Source of the DNA: Forficula auricularia
Lineage: Eukaryota > Arthropoda > Insecta > Dermaptera > Forficulidae
Length of the DNA stretch: 64,000 nucleotides
Direction of reading: 5' to 3'
NCBI GenBank assembly: GCA_024734495.1
Contig: JALMQS010000153.1
Location: forward strand, 14,740,789 to 14,804,788
Position numbers and translations under genes: made by a program. A model generated the notes under the pieces. The model saw nothing but the letters and a program-made list of their open reading frames with translations, was not told where the DNA came from and ran no database searches. Numbering within the stretch: the first letter of the stretch is position 1; each line of letters starts with the position of its first letter. This document shows, one piece after another, positions 46,260 through 56,571 of the stretch.

Positions 46260-47890
46260 TTTTAGGGTAAAGAACTCAAGCTTGCTGATTTTTTTATATA
46301 TTCAACGATATTTTCAAAAGCACCCTTAACTCATCAGAGGTACCTGACTTAAGTCACTTACTGATGAAGATTTAGGGTGAAACGCTCAAGACCCTTTTTT
46401 TCTCAAAATTTTCTTTGCAATTATTTAATTAAGATTAAAAACAATATAAATATATAATTTATTATTGTTCTTTTTACAAAGTTTTGTAGGGAAATGGAGT
46501 TGCCGTGAAAGTCTTTGCAAGAGCTTAGACACAGGTTCACTCATTCGAAAATTACAGGGCTGAGGAAGTTGAAACTCTATTTTTTTTTAAATTCCAATTT
46601 AAACGCTTCTCATGCTACACCTCTCGAAATAAGTTTAAAATTCAAAAAATAATTCAACAAGAAAAAAAATTAATTTCCTACATAAACGACTGAAGGTGTA
46701 GTCCGAGGTGCACCAGAATATTTATGGAAATTATCCAATGCTCTGAAAATATATTTTTTAGAATGTAAATAGATTCTTCTTGTGATGGCTAGATGGGCCC
46801 TGGGCTCTCGCATCATGAAAAGAAGAAAGAGAAAAGAAAGAAATTTCAGGAATTGAGACGTAGCTCAAAGTATGCATATGGATGCATATCTTGAAAGACA
46901 GAAGACCGAGTCTCTAAAAAGACGGATGCGAAAATAAATTTCCTCTAGAAGTCATAGGGATAGAAGAATTGGCAAATGCGTTTGTTTGATTAGTAGGCAT
47001 ATACCTATATAATTCAATCGCGAAGAGATATTTAATGCTTAAAAAAATGGTTTTACTCGATTGAGGCTTTAGGGGAATTATCTTCTCAAAAGAAAAGCCA
47101 TTGAGGTATATCTAAGCTATCTACTTAGAGGTTTAGGAATGCTTTAGATGTTAAAATAATTTAAATATCATATTCGGAGTAAAATATAACTATTATGAAC
47201 AAAAGTTTCATTCTCTTCTAAATCTTAAACGAGTTAAGCCGAGGCTACTGGGTCCGTCATCCGTCATCGTTTAGTCCGAAAACGTACAAAGGACACGTGT
47301 GAGACCGGCCTAAACTATGTAGATTTAGTAGTTCTCATAGTATAAGTAGTGTTCAAATTTCTACAAAAAATATTTATCGAAAATCGGGGGGGGAATTATT
47401 AGTAAAGGGTTCAAATTTTTCCTTTATGTTAATTAAATTATAAAGAGTAGGTAGTGTATGTGCCTGCTCAAGATACATCATTACTTCTTCATTATCATTA
47501 TAAATTATTTGCTACATAAAACAAGTATTTTCGGGATGAGGAGCTGAACAAATTTTGCACATTGTATAACTTCTCAAAAATAAAAAAACAATAGTTATTA
47601 GTTCATTCTCAAAAATTTACTGTGCTTGTAGGTACTTAAATGCCTCATAACTATAATGACGGTCTATTCCAACTCATACATGAATAATTCTTTTGTTTCT
47701 TTCGATTTCTAGAGATTAGAATTTCCTACTTGCTTCCATTTCTCGCGAATCTTACAACCCTCAATCCTTCAAGATCAGCTCCGTTAATTCATCCGTTTTA
47801 ATATTTCTAAGGTTTTTTCACCTTTACACCCTCTTTTTTTTACAGATTTAAGAGTCAATTTGATCTCAAGGTTTCTTTTTGTCTCCTTTA
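46260..47890. other. AT-rich intron sequence with scraps of dispersed repeats
   Basis: 46930-47010 resembles the inverse of 22905-22990. CTGATGAAGATTTAGGGTGAAACG at 46365 has the order of a hammerhead-like core, but its stems do not close. Confidence 0.35.
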
Positions 47891-47903
47891 AAAAATAAAT
47901 TTT

Positions 47904-48105
47904 GGGGGGTCGGGTTGGCCGAATTGGCTAAGGCGATTGCCCCGCTTTAGTATCGTTGATGACGATGTTCAAGCGGGATGCCCGGGTTCGAGCCTAGCTA
48001 GTATATAACATTTCGACGGGCTAAAACTCGGCTCCCTTACTAACCCTACTAACACTTTACTGATATGCTCTCTAAATGGGCCGGTGACAATAAATAAATA
48101 AAATA
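47904..48105 (+). mobile_element. tRNA-derived SINE, second copy of the family
   Basis: Box A TTGGCCGAATTGGC (about 47915) and box B GGTTCGAGCC (47985-47994). The body repeats ACCCTACTAACACTTTAC, CTCTCTAAATGGG and CCGGTGACA from the 45748 copy, and the tail is (TAAA)n. AATAAATTTT at both ends may be the duplication but merges with the tail. Confidence 0.88.
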
Positions 48106-48835
48106 AATAAATTTTAAATATGTGTGAGCCTCCTCCACATTAGCTCAAAGGGGGAAGTGAAACTTTAGCAGTAGATGTTATTGAAATAATTTATATTTCC
48201 TAATTTTTATCAATTTTATTTTGTCATAAAATATTAGTGGATTTTTTCATTTAAATTTCCTAATTTTAATAAAATTTTTATTTTTCATTAAATATTTGTT
48301 GGTTTTAAAAAAATTATTTCCCCTCTATTGAGTGATTTCCCCTTTATTGTAACAAAAAAATCAAACAGATACGTCGCTAAAGAAGTTTCACTTCACAAAT
48401 TATATTTAAATTGAAGAAAAAAAATAAGGCTTTTAGCCGTTTCAAAAAAATAAAAATACATTTTTCTTCAGTCGAAAATTTCCCACAAACTCATGACTAA
48501 AAATAAAAGCGTGGGCGCAGTTATTTAAATAAACTTTCAACTAACGATTTAGTCGTGAGTTTGCCGTAACTTTGCGGTACTGAAGAAATTTTTTTTGGAT
48601 TGTGAAATAAAACCATATTTTTTAAAAAGTTTCTTTAAATATTTTCATTTTATACGTTTTGAAATTCCCATGTTTCGCTTAGCGTTGATTGGAAAATATA
48701 TAAAAAATACCCAGTGACTTATATAAAATATTTAAAGCCGTGAGATGTCTTGGTAATATTTACATTATATTGAGTTAGACTTGTTAAATTATATTATTCC
48801 ATATTCAATCCTGAAATTGATGAAATTATTGTTTT

Positions 48836-50175
48836 TAACCGACTTCAAAAAAGCGAAGAGGTTCTCGAGAATCCGACTGAATTTTTTTTGTGTCTATGTT
48901 TACCTACTGATATCGTCGCCAATTGTGAACCGATTTTGATTATTTTTTTGCATTGGGTTCAGTATAGTTTCCGATTGGTACCATATAAATTTCATTGGTA
49001 TTGGACCTTTTTAGTTATGTATGTTCGCGCATAACTTCCTTGTTTATGAACCGAGTTTAATGATTCTTTCTGAATCAGTATAGGTCCAAAGTAGTCAGGA
49101 TACCTAACTATTTATTTATTTGTTTATTTATTCTGTGTATGTTCAGCGAGACCTTTTTGCCACGTGGACCGATTTCGATGATTCTTTTTTATTGGGAAGG
49201 GGGTACCTTAGGGGTGGTCCCATATTAAACAAAACAAGCTAAACAAACTATATAAGCGAGCTTGCCCGCCAAACGTACTAAGTGAGATCCGTCGAGTTCG
49301 ATTCATAAAAATGTATAGTATGTTGGCACCGACTTCAAAAAGTGATTTCATGTAAATAAATTAGATAATTATTTTATACACTTTTAGTACATTTTATTTG
49401 ATTTTTGAGTTCTTATTATTTTTAACCGACTTCAAAAAAGGAGGAGGTTCTCTATTCGAATGAATTTTTTTTTTGTGCCTATGTAACCTCATATCTCCGC
49501 CAATTGTCAACCGATTTTGAAATTTTTTTTTGCATTGGGTCCAGTCTAGCTTCCGATTGGTCCCATTTTTTTTTTCATAGGTATTAGACCTTTTTTATTA
49601 GGTTTGTTTAGACCTAACCTCTTTGTTTATGAACCGATTTCGATGGTTCTTTTTTTATCCGAAAGGGGGTGTCTTAGGGATGGTGTCATATTAATTTGGT
49701 CAAGTTCTGATGATATGATCACTATTAATAACATCACTAAAAAGAGAAAAATAAAAATTTTTAAGAAAAAATAAAAACCGACTTCAAAAAATTAAATGCA
49801 ACAAATAAAATACAGTAAAAGGTATAAAATAATTATTATCTTATTTAGTTACAACTAAACGACGAAATATTAACATGAAATTACTTTTTGAAGTTGGTGC
49901 CAAACATATACCTTTTATGAATCGCACTCGACGGATCTTACTTAGTACGTTTGGCGGGTACGCTCGCTTATAGGTATTGTTTGTTTGGTACCGACTTCAA
50001 AAAGTAATTTCATGTTAATATTTCGTCGTTTAGTTGTAACTAAATAAGATAATAATTATTTTATACCTTTTAGTGTATTTTATTTGTTGCATTTAATTTT
50101 TTGAAGTCGGTTTTTATTTTTTTAAAAATTTTTATTTGTTGCATTTAATTTTTTTGAAGTCGGTTTTATTTTTTA
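48836..50175. repeat. Cluster of ACCGACTTCAAAAA repeats
   Basis: Direct copies start at about 48838 and 49426 (AACCGACTTCAAAAAAGGAG, then AACCGATTTTGA and GATTGGTCCCA). Further short copies lie at 49330, 49775, 49988 and, inverted, at 50102 and 50152. From memory this motif heads a repeat common in moths and other insects. I see no transposase. Confidence 0.65.
49755..50125. repeat. Large palindrome within the ACCGACTTC cluster, about 140-bp arms
   Basis: 49755-49910 matches the inverse of 49985-50125 nearly perfectly (ACGACGAAATATTAACATG and inverse). The roughly 75-nt centre (GATCTTACTTAGTACGTTTG) has an inverted partner at 49245-49320. Confidence 0.85.
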
Positions 50176-51771
50176 TAAAAATTATGTCACAACAAGAATT
50201 TCAAGAAAATCGGCTCCGTTGAATTGGGTCAAAATTCGATTAGAAGATTCTACCCAGCAGCAGCATGTAAAATTCTCAACTTTGATTTTTTTGACTCAAT
50301 TTAGTAATTATCCAGGCACTAAAATAAACAAATAATTAAATGTCTTGAAGCGAGTATCTAAGTGGCCGTTTTGATGCATTCAAGTCAGCATTGACAAATA
50401 AACCAGGAAGGCATTCATTCATTGATTATTCCCTGGATACAAAAACCAAGTTTACACTTTAAGAATTGAAAAACTTCTATTCACATTCTAATTTCCTTTA
50501 AGAGATAGATATACCTATATAATAAAATTACGATATATTTCTATACAAATTTACATTCCATTCTTTTCAATATTATTGTCTACTTATCTTAGTAATATTA
50601 TAAATATCAATAGATAATATGTACCTATACTTAGCTATGATTTCTGAAATTCTCATTCATTTTTTTATTTAAATAGAATACCAACAAAAGTGTCATTTCA
50701 CTATTGAAATTATTACAAGATATATCTATAATTTTGTAATTTTTAAATTTTATGATTAACAAAGTTTCATAATATTAAAATGACATTGTTTAAAAACCTG
50801 TACATTACCAAAGCTTCAACTTATCATTTATAACGTCTATCCCATTTCAATTCCATTTTTTTCTAAATCTTATAATAATTTATTATATTTGAAAATTTTA
50901 AAGGATTTAATATTTCGCCTAATTGCCGAAAAATATAAAAATTGACCAAACTTTCAACTATAATTGATTCTGTTATTTAATTTTTGTCCACATCCCAGAG
51001 ATAATTTTTTTTAGATGTAGGTAAATATTTATTATTGTAAAATTGATCTATAAACTAGGCTTAACAATATTCAAAATGTTGACAAAACAATATCTAAAAT
51101 TAATTTTAGACAGTTTCTGTAATTCTTTCATTTTTTTTGTGTGTGCATACTTATTTTGATTCTCAAAAAATTTGGTTTTTGACACTTGTTTTGTTTTAAA
51201 AATTATTAGAATATTTAGTGCATTTTCTAGAGTAAACGGGCCGTTTGAGTGATTTATCTAGTGTCATTTTTCTAACCATCAGCCTAAACCACAGTGATGA
51301 TTTTTTTAACGTGATGCCTTAAATGTGGGAAATGTAGAGGATGAAAAAAAATATAATTGATTCAAAATCACTTGTTAATTGTGAAATATCTATTATAGCA
51401 ATATATGATTAAACATCTAATTAGTGATTGATGCAAATAAATAAATTTAATTATTTCATAACAAGAGGTCTTTACAACAAGTTAATTTATAATAAATGCA
51501 CTTGACAGTGCAAACAAATTTTCACTATCACTTCATTACAAGATTTATTTAAATATTGAATGAAATTTTAAATTTATTTATATGTATTTATTCATTATGA
51601 GATCGGAAATTGATGTGTATTATTCCTTTGATGAAATATCTATTAAAAATTAATATCTTATTAATGTTTGCTCTTATTAATAACAAATAAAAATTTATTT
51701 GTTTAATTGAAAGTAATATATTTTATCGCGAGTACTAGAGATGTTGTTTCATGAAGAGAGAAATCATTGAG
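50176..51771. other. AT-rich intron sequence, nothing recognised
   Basis: No feature seen beyond runs of A and T. Confidence 0.5.
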
Positions 51772-51909
51772 GCTGGCCTCTGCTTGATGAAAATAAACAA
51801 ATATATTCCAATGTTATGTGGCTAGTTTGATATAACAACAACGAATTTTTCTATATGCAATCCGGTAATTGAACCCATGAGAATAACAGGTAAAATATTT
51901 ATAATTAAA

Positions 51910-51950
51910 TGACTGAGGATGAAGTTCGAACCTTCGAAACTATATTCTCA
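51910..51950 (+). ncRNA. Hammerhead-like motif (family B), core intact
   Basis: TGA, CTGAGGA, T, GAAG-TTCGAAC-CTTC, GAAACTATATTC, TCA. TGA/TCA here replaces AGA/TCT of the 27036 and 30828 copies, keeping stem I paired. Stem III keeps A-T but loses its second pair. Confidence 0.5.
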
Positions 51951-52073
51951 AACAAATAAATTGTGTATAGGTATACATATTTATATTTATTAGTAATGAA
52001 GCTGTTGAAGCTTTTATTTTTGTGATTAATTTGAGTGATTGCCGCAGTTAACCTATAATCGGAGTGGGTGTTC

Positions 52074-52117
52074 ATACTTGAGAACGATCGCAGAATAAGT
52101 CGATCGAAACGTCGTAT
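52074..52117 (+). ncRNA. Degenerate hammerhead-like motif
   Basis: ATAC, TTGAGAA (core with two changes), CGATCG ... CGATC, GAAACGTC, GTAT. ATAC pairs with GTAT and GATCG with CGATC. Core changes predict no activity. Confidence 0.3.
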
Positions 52118-52230
52118 TTATTTGTTTCGATAAATAATTATAATTAATTATGTGTGATTTAAATAAAAATTCAAATTTCATTATTTATATTTGATATATA
52201 CCTACTAGTATATAATATATATTTATAATT

Positions 52231-52498
52231 ATAATGGAGAGGGATTCAGCCAATGGGTAGCCTCTGCTGAATAAAAAACTCCTGATTATAGAAAACGTTT
52301 CGGCTTTAATTAAATAATGCCATCATCAGTTCCCAAGAGTTTCGATGAGTCCTTGAAGACGAGCCCCATATTTGTGTATAAGGTGTCCGAGCATGATGAT
52401 GGCATTATTTAATTAAAGCCGAAACGTTTTCTATAATCGGGAGTTTTTTATTCAGCAGAGGCTACCCGTATTTTTCTGGCTATTGAATCCTCTCCATC
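52231..52498. repeat. Palindrome with hammerhead-like motif in each arm
   Basis: Arms 52231-52330 and 52388-52498 share GGTAGCCTCTGCTGAATAA, GATTATAGAAAACGTTTCGG and TTTAATTAAATAATGCCATC with inverses. The loop is about 57 nt. Confidence 0.85.
52290..52333 (-). ncRNA. Hammerhead-like motif, sense to the Sox pre-mRNA
   Basis: Minus strand: GGAA, CTGATGA, T, GGC ... GCC, GAAACGTT, TTCT. GGAA pairs with TTCT (one G-U). The mirror copy on the plus strand (about 52395) has lost the first core base. Confidence 0.45.
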
Positions 52499-52591
52499 AC
52501 TTAATTGCGTACATATACAGCCACTCAAATTGTATCAACTATAATATATATTTATATGTATATGTTTATTTGCATAAAGCAGTGTAAAACC

Positions 52592-52736
52592 CGAGGGGTG
52601 AACCGCGATTGGAATTAGGTGTACACCGTCTTTGGAATTATTTGGAATTACTTTGGAATCTATTGTCTTCCACTTGGAAATGAAAGTGGAAGTTTGAAGT
52701 AGGTGTACACGATTTTAATTCGCGGTTCACCCCTCG
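52592..52736 (+). mobile_element. MITE family M1, copy 4
   Basis: Intact CGAGGGGTGAACCGCG ends and a perfect 8-bp duplication GTAAAACC (52584-52591 and 52737-52744). It sits at the right end of the family-B element, only about 115 nt downstream of the Sox leader-exon donor. Confidence 0.9.
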
Positions 52737-52856
52737 GTAAAACCTCAATGAATTCTCTTTTAAGTTATTTGTTTTTTTACTAGATTCTAGTGCAGTAATG
52801 TTTTTTTTAATTTAGAAATGTTTTGAGGAGAGCCAGTTCTCCTTACCTGATCAGGT

Positions 52857-53164
52857 GGTTGGTTGCCCTCTGGTGAAGGTCCAAATGGTCCGTCGCCGGA
52901 CCGTCGAAAAACCACGGAGTAAAAATGGTGGCCGTTTTTGAAAAAATTAAAAAAAAAAACAACAACAATCGAACAAAACAATTCAAACAACAACCAAAAA
53001 CAATAAACAACACAAAAAATGAATGTAATCACGAGTTAATGGGCAAGTGTCAAAGGGTGCAAATTGATATGTCTGTTTGTATATGAGTAATTAGAATGGG
53101 TATGTAGTATGTGTGTGTGTTGGAAAGGCTATGCTCTGCGATGCGGGCCGTTCTGGAGCCAACT
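52857..53164 (-). other. Candidate 5' leader exon of the Sox gene
   Basis: The minus strand carries CCTGATCAG|GTAAGG at 52851-52860, a textbook donor. The sequence behind it is more GC-balanced than the surroundings and leads back to a GC-rich promoter-like block. In the only phase that joins the first coding exon in frame (phase 2), the codons after the last in-frame stop (about 53041) contain no ATG, so the exon is non-coding. The 5' end is placed at the Inr-like TCAGTT (53161-53166) and could be wrong by tens of bases. An alternative is that the block belongs to an unrelated minus-strand transcript. Confidence 0.5.
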
Positions 53165-53300
53165 GACACGTATCGCGAGCCAGAGCCAAACTTCTCCCTC
53201 TTACGGCGGGATGTGACGTCATATCCAACAAAGGGGCGGAGCCTGGATAACCACGCCCCTAAATGTAACCACGCCTCTTTAGGCACCTTCCCGAACAAAT
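53110..53300 (-). promoter_or_regulatory. Candidate TATA-less promoter of the Sox gene
   Basis: This is one of the most GC-rich non-coding stretches in the window. It contains a perfect palindromic CRE (TGACGTCA, 53214-53221), a GC box (GGGGCGG, 53233-53239) and two KLF/Sp-type CCACGCC boxes (about 53251 and 53269). TCAGTT at 53161-53166 (minus) fits the arthropod initiator TCAKTY, with its A at 53164. The downstream sequence only half fits a DPE. No TATA box is seen. Promoter function is inferred from these motifs and from the leader-exon donor 300 nt away. Confidence 0.45.
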
Positions 53301-53720
53301 GAGAGTGTCTGTTGCACCCCCGCCTCCGACAGGCAACCACCCCCGCGTTATTCGATTAATTAACGAATTATCGTGATTAACGTTTCGATGAGCATCTGTC
53401 AAGCTATCTACATGCTGAGGGAAGTATGCATTCATATAAATCTTAATTCAATTTTAAATTAAGCTTAAGGTTGTATGGAAATAATATTATTGATTGTTCT
53501 ATAAATATAAATACCTAAATACAAATATTTTATTGAAAAAAACAATCTGAAAACGTTTAAGAAATTTGATAAAATAATTCCTTTAGGAAATGAATATAAA
53601 CCAACTATAAATCAATGAATATTTTGAAAATAGACAATACAGATTGTAATTTTATCTACAAGACAATATGTATCATTGTGTATTTACAAAATATTTATTT
53701 ATTTAGAGCTGCTTTTTATT

Positions 53721-53778
53721 TTTAAAATTCCATTGATAAAGGTATAGAAATTCTCCCGAAACGTTTTTGGATTTTAAA
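53721..53778 (+). ncRNA. Degenerate hammerhead-like motif with long stem I
   Basis: TTTAAAATTCCA and TGGATTTTAAA flank a core TTGATAA ... GAAACGTT. The flanks pair over about 11 bases with one bulge. The core is changed at C3 and G8, so no activity is expected. Confidence 0.35.
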
Positions 53779-54119
53779 TAAACGTTTTAAGAGTGTTTTT
53801 TTAGAAAACATTTATATTTATTCATACATAAGGATTTAAATAGGGTAATCTTTTGATAATAAACAGAAAGTTTAGGAAAATATTTATGAATAGCAAATTA
53901 TTCAATTTTATGGTAGAATTGAGAAAATATTCGAAATGATTAGTTTATAAAGCTTTTTAAAGTTTTTTAGAGTAATTTTTTGTACAAAATTTGAAAAAAT
54001 AAATACACTGGTAGTTTAAAGATTTTTTAAAATTAGTATTTTTATGATTTATGATTTATTCAAGAGAGAAATCACCTATGATATTATCATCATCCTTATT
54101 AAAGGTTTCCTTAACAACT

Positions 54120-54375
54120 TATGACAAATGCCGGGATGGCTAATGCGCCGCATGCTCCTGGTATCGGGTTTTTTCGCGGAATTTTTAAATTACTTTTCTC
54201 TTTGATGGAAATCTATGGTCATGTTATTTGTTAATGAGCATACATTACTTTTGTACTTGTTTATTATTTGTTAAAGTGTTATAGTTAATTTGTATTGATG
54301 TTCGGAGAACCTAGCCACCGAGGACTTGTGCCTCTAAGTAGGTCGAGGAATAAAGATTTATTTATTTATTTATGT
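54120..54375 (+). repeat. Possible retroposon 3' end
   Basis: Ends AATAAAGATTTATTTATTTATTTATG, a polyadenylation-like signal followed by a (TTTA)n tail. Upstream GC-richer sequence includes ACCGAGGACTTGTGCCTC. The start is unclear and no target duplication is seen. Confidence 0.35.
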
Positions 54376-55948
54376 TTGGACATTTTTTTAATTTTTAAAA
54401 AATAACAGAGGCAAAAATTTGTAACGTGAAAATTATCACATATTATTATTTGTCATGCTAGACAGCTAGACGATTGACCTAAGTGTATGTAGTTTAAGCT
54501 GGTTTAATATGACATAGGTACTAAACAAGAATAGAAAAAAATGCCTAATATTTTCTCCAGAAACGCACTAAAGTTGATGGGAAGAAAAATGAGCAAAGCG
54601 GCGAAAACAAACTTGCTTGAATTCTATATGCGTGCGTTTATACCTAACACTGTAGATGGATCAATAATTAAATTCCAGCATTTTTTTTCTTTATGAAATA
54701 GCTCATCTATATGGGAAAAAGAAAGTAGTTTTGTCGATTCACTCACTTTTTTTGCTGTCAACTCTATTTTATTTCCACTCTTATTTTGATTTCGAGGCCA
54801 ACCATGTTATTCAAGAAGGTTAATTATTTTTTCAGATAGAAATAATTACTTTTAGAATCGTAATTTCTGACATGATGCATATACAGAAATTAGGATGTTT
54901 ATATATCTCTCATTTATAACTAGACCATTCATGTCAGAAAGGGACCCTATTTTAAAATTTCATTTAACAAGATATGGATAGCGAATTTCAATTTATTAAC
55001 TCCTCATTCATTCATGATATTTAATTTAAAACAATAACATTTGAGATAATACTAATTATTAATTAAGTAATTCATCATTCTTTTTTGTCAGTATATGTTG
55101 ATGTACTGTGATAATAATTTTTGTAGTTCCTGGTGAAGTCAAAATAAATCAACAAATCGTTCAACCAGGACTTCCGAGATTCGGGATTGTATCTTATCGC
55201 CCCCTTTCCCTCTATTAAATATTTGTTGGAATAGAGTATATATTTTTTAGATTATTTTTGTTGGGATTTATTTTTCTATATAAATATTTATTGCAGTATA
55301 AAAAAAGTATTTTATTTAACCCAGAGGATACACCTCCCTGGCTCCTCTTTCGGCCCCTCTGCATTTAACTCGACTAATTTTTGTTTAAAAAAAAAAAATA
55401 TTAATTTGTCCACATCGCTACGAATCTTCAATTAAATTTAACAAAACTTTAATCCCAATATTTTTCTCAACTTTATATTAAAATTATCTTAGATAGATTA
55501 TTTTTATCAAATTCTAATTTTTTTAGAAAAAAAATTATATATGGTAGAGTTAAAAAAAAAATTGGGCATACATCAAATGACTGGATCACGCGGAATTGTT
55601 TTTTTAATTCATCTTAATCCAAAAATAAATACTTCAATTGAGAATTCTTAATAAATTTCGTATAATTGATTAGAACATATGGAAGGAATATATCCAATCC
55701 TTTATACCTGCTGAGGCGGAAACGGTATAAAATGCCTTATGTATCAATCTAACTGCATAAATCATTTCTCTAACTTCCTCCGGCCCATTTCTGCCAATAG
55801 AGACATTTGCATGAGAATCTTCAAATCTTTTGCACCTGTGCTTCTTTTTTTGTCATTTTATTTAATAAACTCTTTGATTGATTATTATAAAGAATAAATT
55901 ATAAAGTTTAGGGAAAGCGGTGTTGGCTTATAGTGAAACATATTAAAC

Positions 55949-56092
55949 AAAGGAATTATTATTTAACGGGTTATAGTGGTGTTTTGAGATAAATAAAAAA
56001 TCTCCAAAATAATTTAAAAGATTTTTTAATTTTTTTAATTTTATTTCCTCTTTGTGAAACACCACTATAACCCGTTAAATAATAATTCCTTT
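55949..56092. repeat. Perfect 36-bp inverted repeat
   Basis: AAAGGAATTATTATTTAACG and the following 16 nt (55949-55984) are matched exactly by the inverse at 56057-56092. The loop is 72 nt of AT-rich sequence. Confidence 0.92.
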
Positions 56093-56225
56093 GAATAAAT
56101 TATAGTTTATATTTTGAGCTTATTATTTTATGAAAAGTAGAGTCTCGAGAAGGGTATGCTTATATCATTGGTTTAACATTGGTAAAAATTACTAGTCGCT
56201 TGGAGCACTTCGTGACGGTTAAAAA

Positions 56226-56390
56226 CGCGGGGTGAACCGCGATTGGAATTAGGTGTACAAGTCTCTGGAATTATGTGGAATTATTTTGGAATTCATTAGA
56301 TAATGCCCCTTCATCTATTGTCTTCTACTTGGAAATGAAAGTGGAAGTGGAAGTAGGTGTACACGATATTAGGTCGCGGTTCATCTCTCA
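56226..56390 (+). mobile_element. MITE family M1, copy 5
   Basis: Starts CGCGGGGTGAACCGCG and ends CGCGGTTCATCTCTCA (mutated end). The perfect 8-bp duplication GTTAAAAA (56218-56225 and 56391-56398) fixes the borders. Confidence 0.88.
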
Positions 56391-56571
56391 GTTAAAAAGA
56401 ACGTCTCATAAGAATGTGTTTGTTATTCACTGATGGCTAGCGCCCCTGTCTGTTGCCGAAAGAGTTAGGGGTAAATTTGCATTGAATTATTAATTCTATA
56501 TATAATGAATAGATGTCACCGCTCTCGGTATTTTCGGCAATAAATACGTATTTGGTAAGAATATTTCAATA

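Larger units (their letters stand above)
51772..52584. mobile_element. Family-B element carrying a hammerhead-like motif
   Basis: Left end GGCCTCTGCTTGATGAAAAT and right end TATTTGCATAAAGC are the family-B termini in inverted orientation. The interior has the B-type motif (51910-51950) and a second palindromic insertion (52231-52498). It ends about 270 nt inside the first Sox intron from the leader-exon donor. Confidence 0.55.
2710..53164 (-). other. Sox21b: SoxB2 (Sox21b-like) gene, partial, extent in window
   Basis: This is the span of the only host gene I can support. Read on the minus strand it runs from a candidate start site near 53164, through a leader exon (52857-53164), an intron of about 28.2 kb, a first coding exon (24241-24608), a 21.3-kb intron and a second coding exon (2710-2904), and continues off the left edge. 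All four splice sites seen obey GT-AG: donors at 52856, 24240 and 2709, and acceptors at 24609-24610 and 2905-2906. Linking the leader exon to the coding exons is inference from strand, order and splice signals; no transcript was available. Both introns are packed with transposons and GC-richer islands. The choice of Sox21b over Sox21a rests on my memory of the HMG sequence and is less certain than the SoxB2 assignment. Confidence 0.75.
53341..55948. other. Upstream region of the Sox gene, mostly featureless
   Basis: Besides the worn hammerhead-like motif (53721) and the retroposon-like tail (54120-54375), 55690-55870 is slightly GC-richer and has a perfect POU octamer ATTTGCAT (55805-55812) near CTTTGATTGATTATTATAAAG. 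Possible enhancer, weak. Confidence 0.3.

Noticed and set aside
46357..46395. Another hammerhead-like motif (CTGATGA ... GAAACG)
   Set aside because: The core words are present, but neither stem I nor stem III closes convincingly.
47904..48000. A functional Leu/Ser-type tRNA gene
   Set aside because: Same SINE body and tail as the 45748 copy; no terminator or acceptor stem.
53111..53302. 63-codon plus-strand ORF in the promoter block
   Set aside because: Shadow of the same GC-rich stretch in the opposite direction; no domain.
53050..53340. 96-codon minus-strand ORF over the Sox promoter region
   Set aside because: Open by GC content; it overlaps the proposed promoter and leader and has no recognisable domain.
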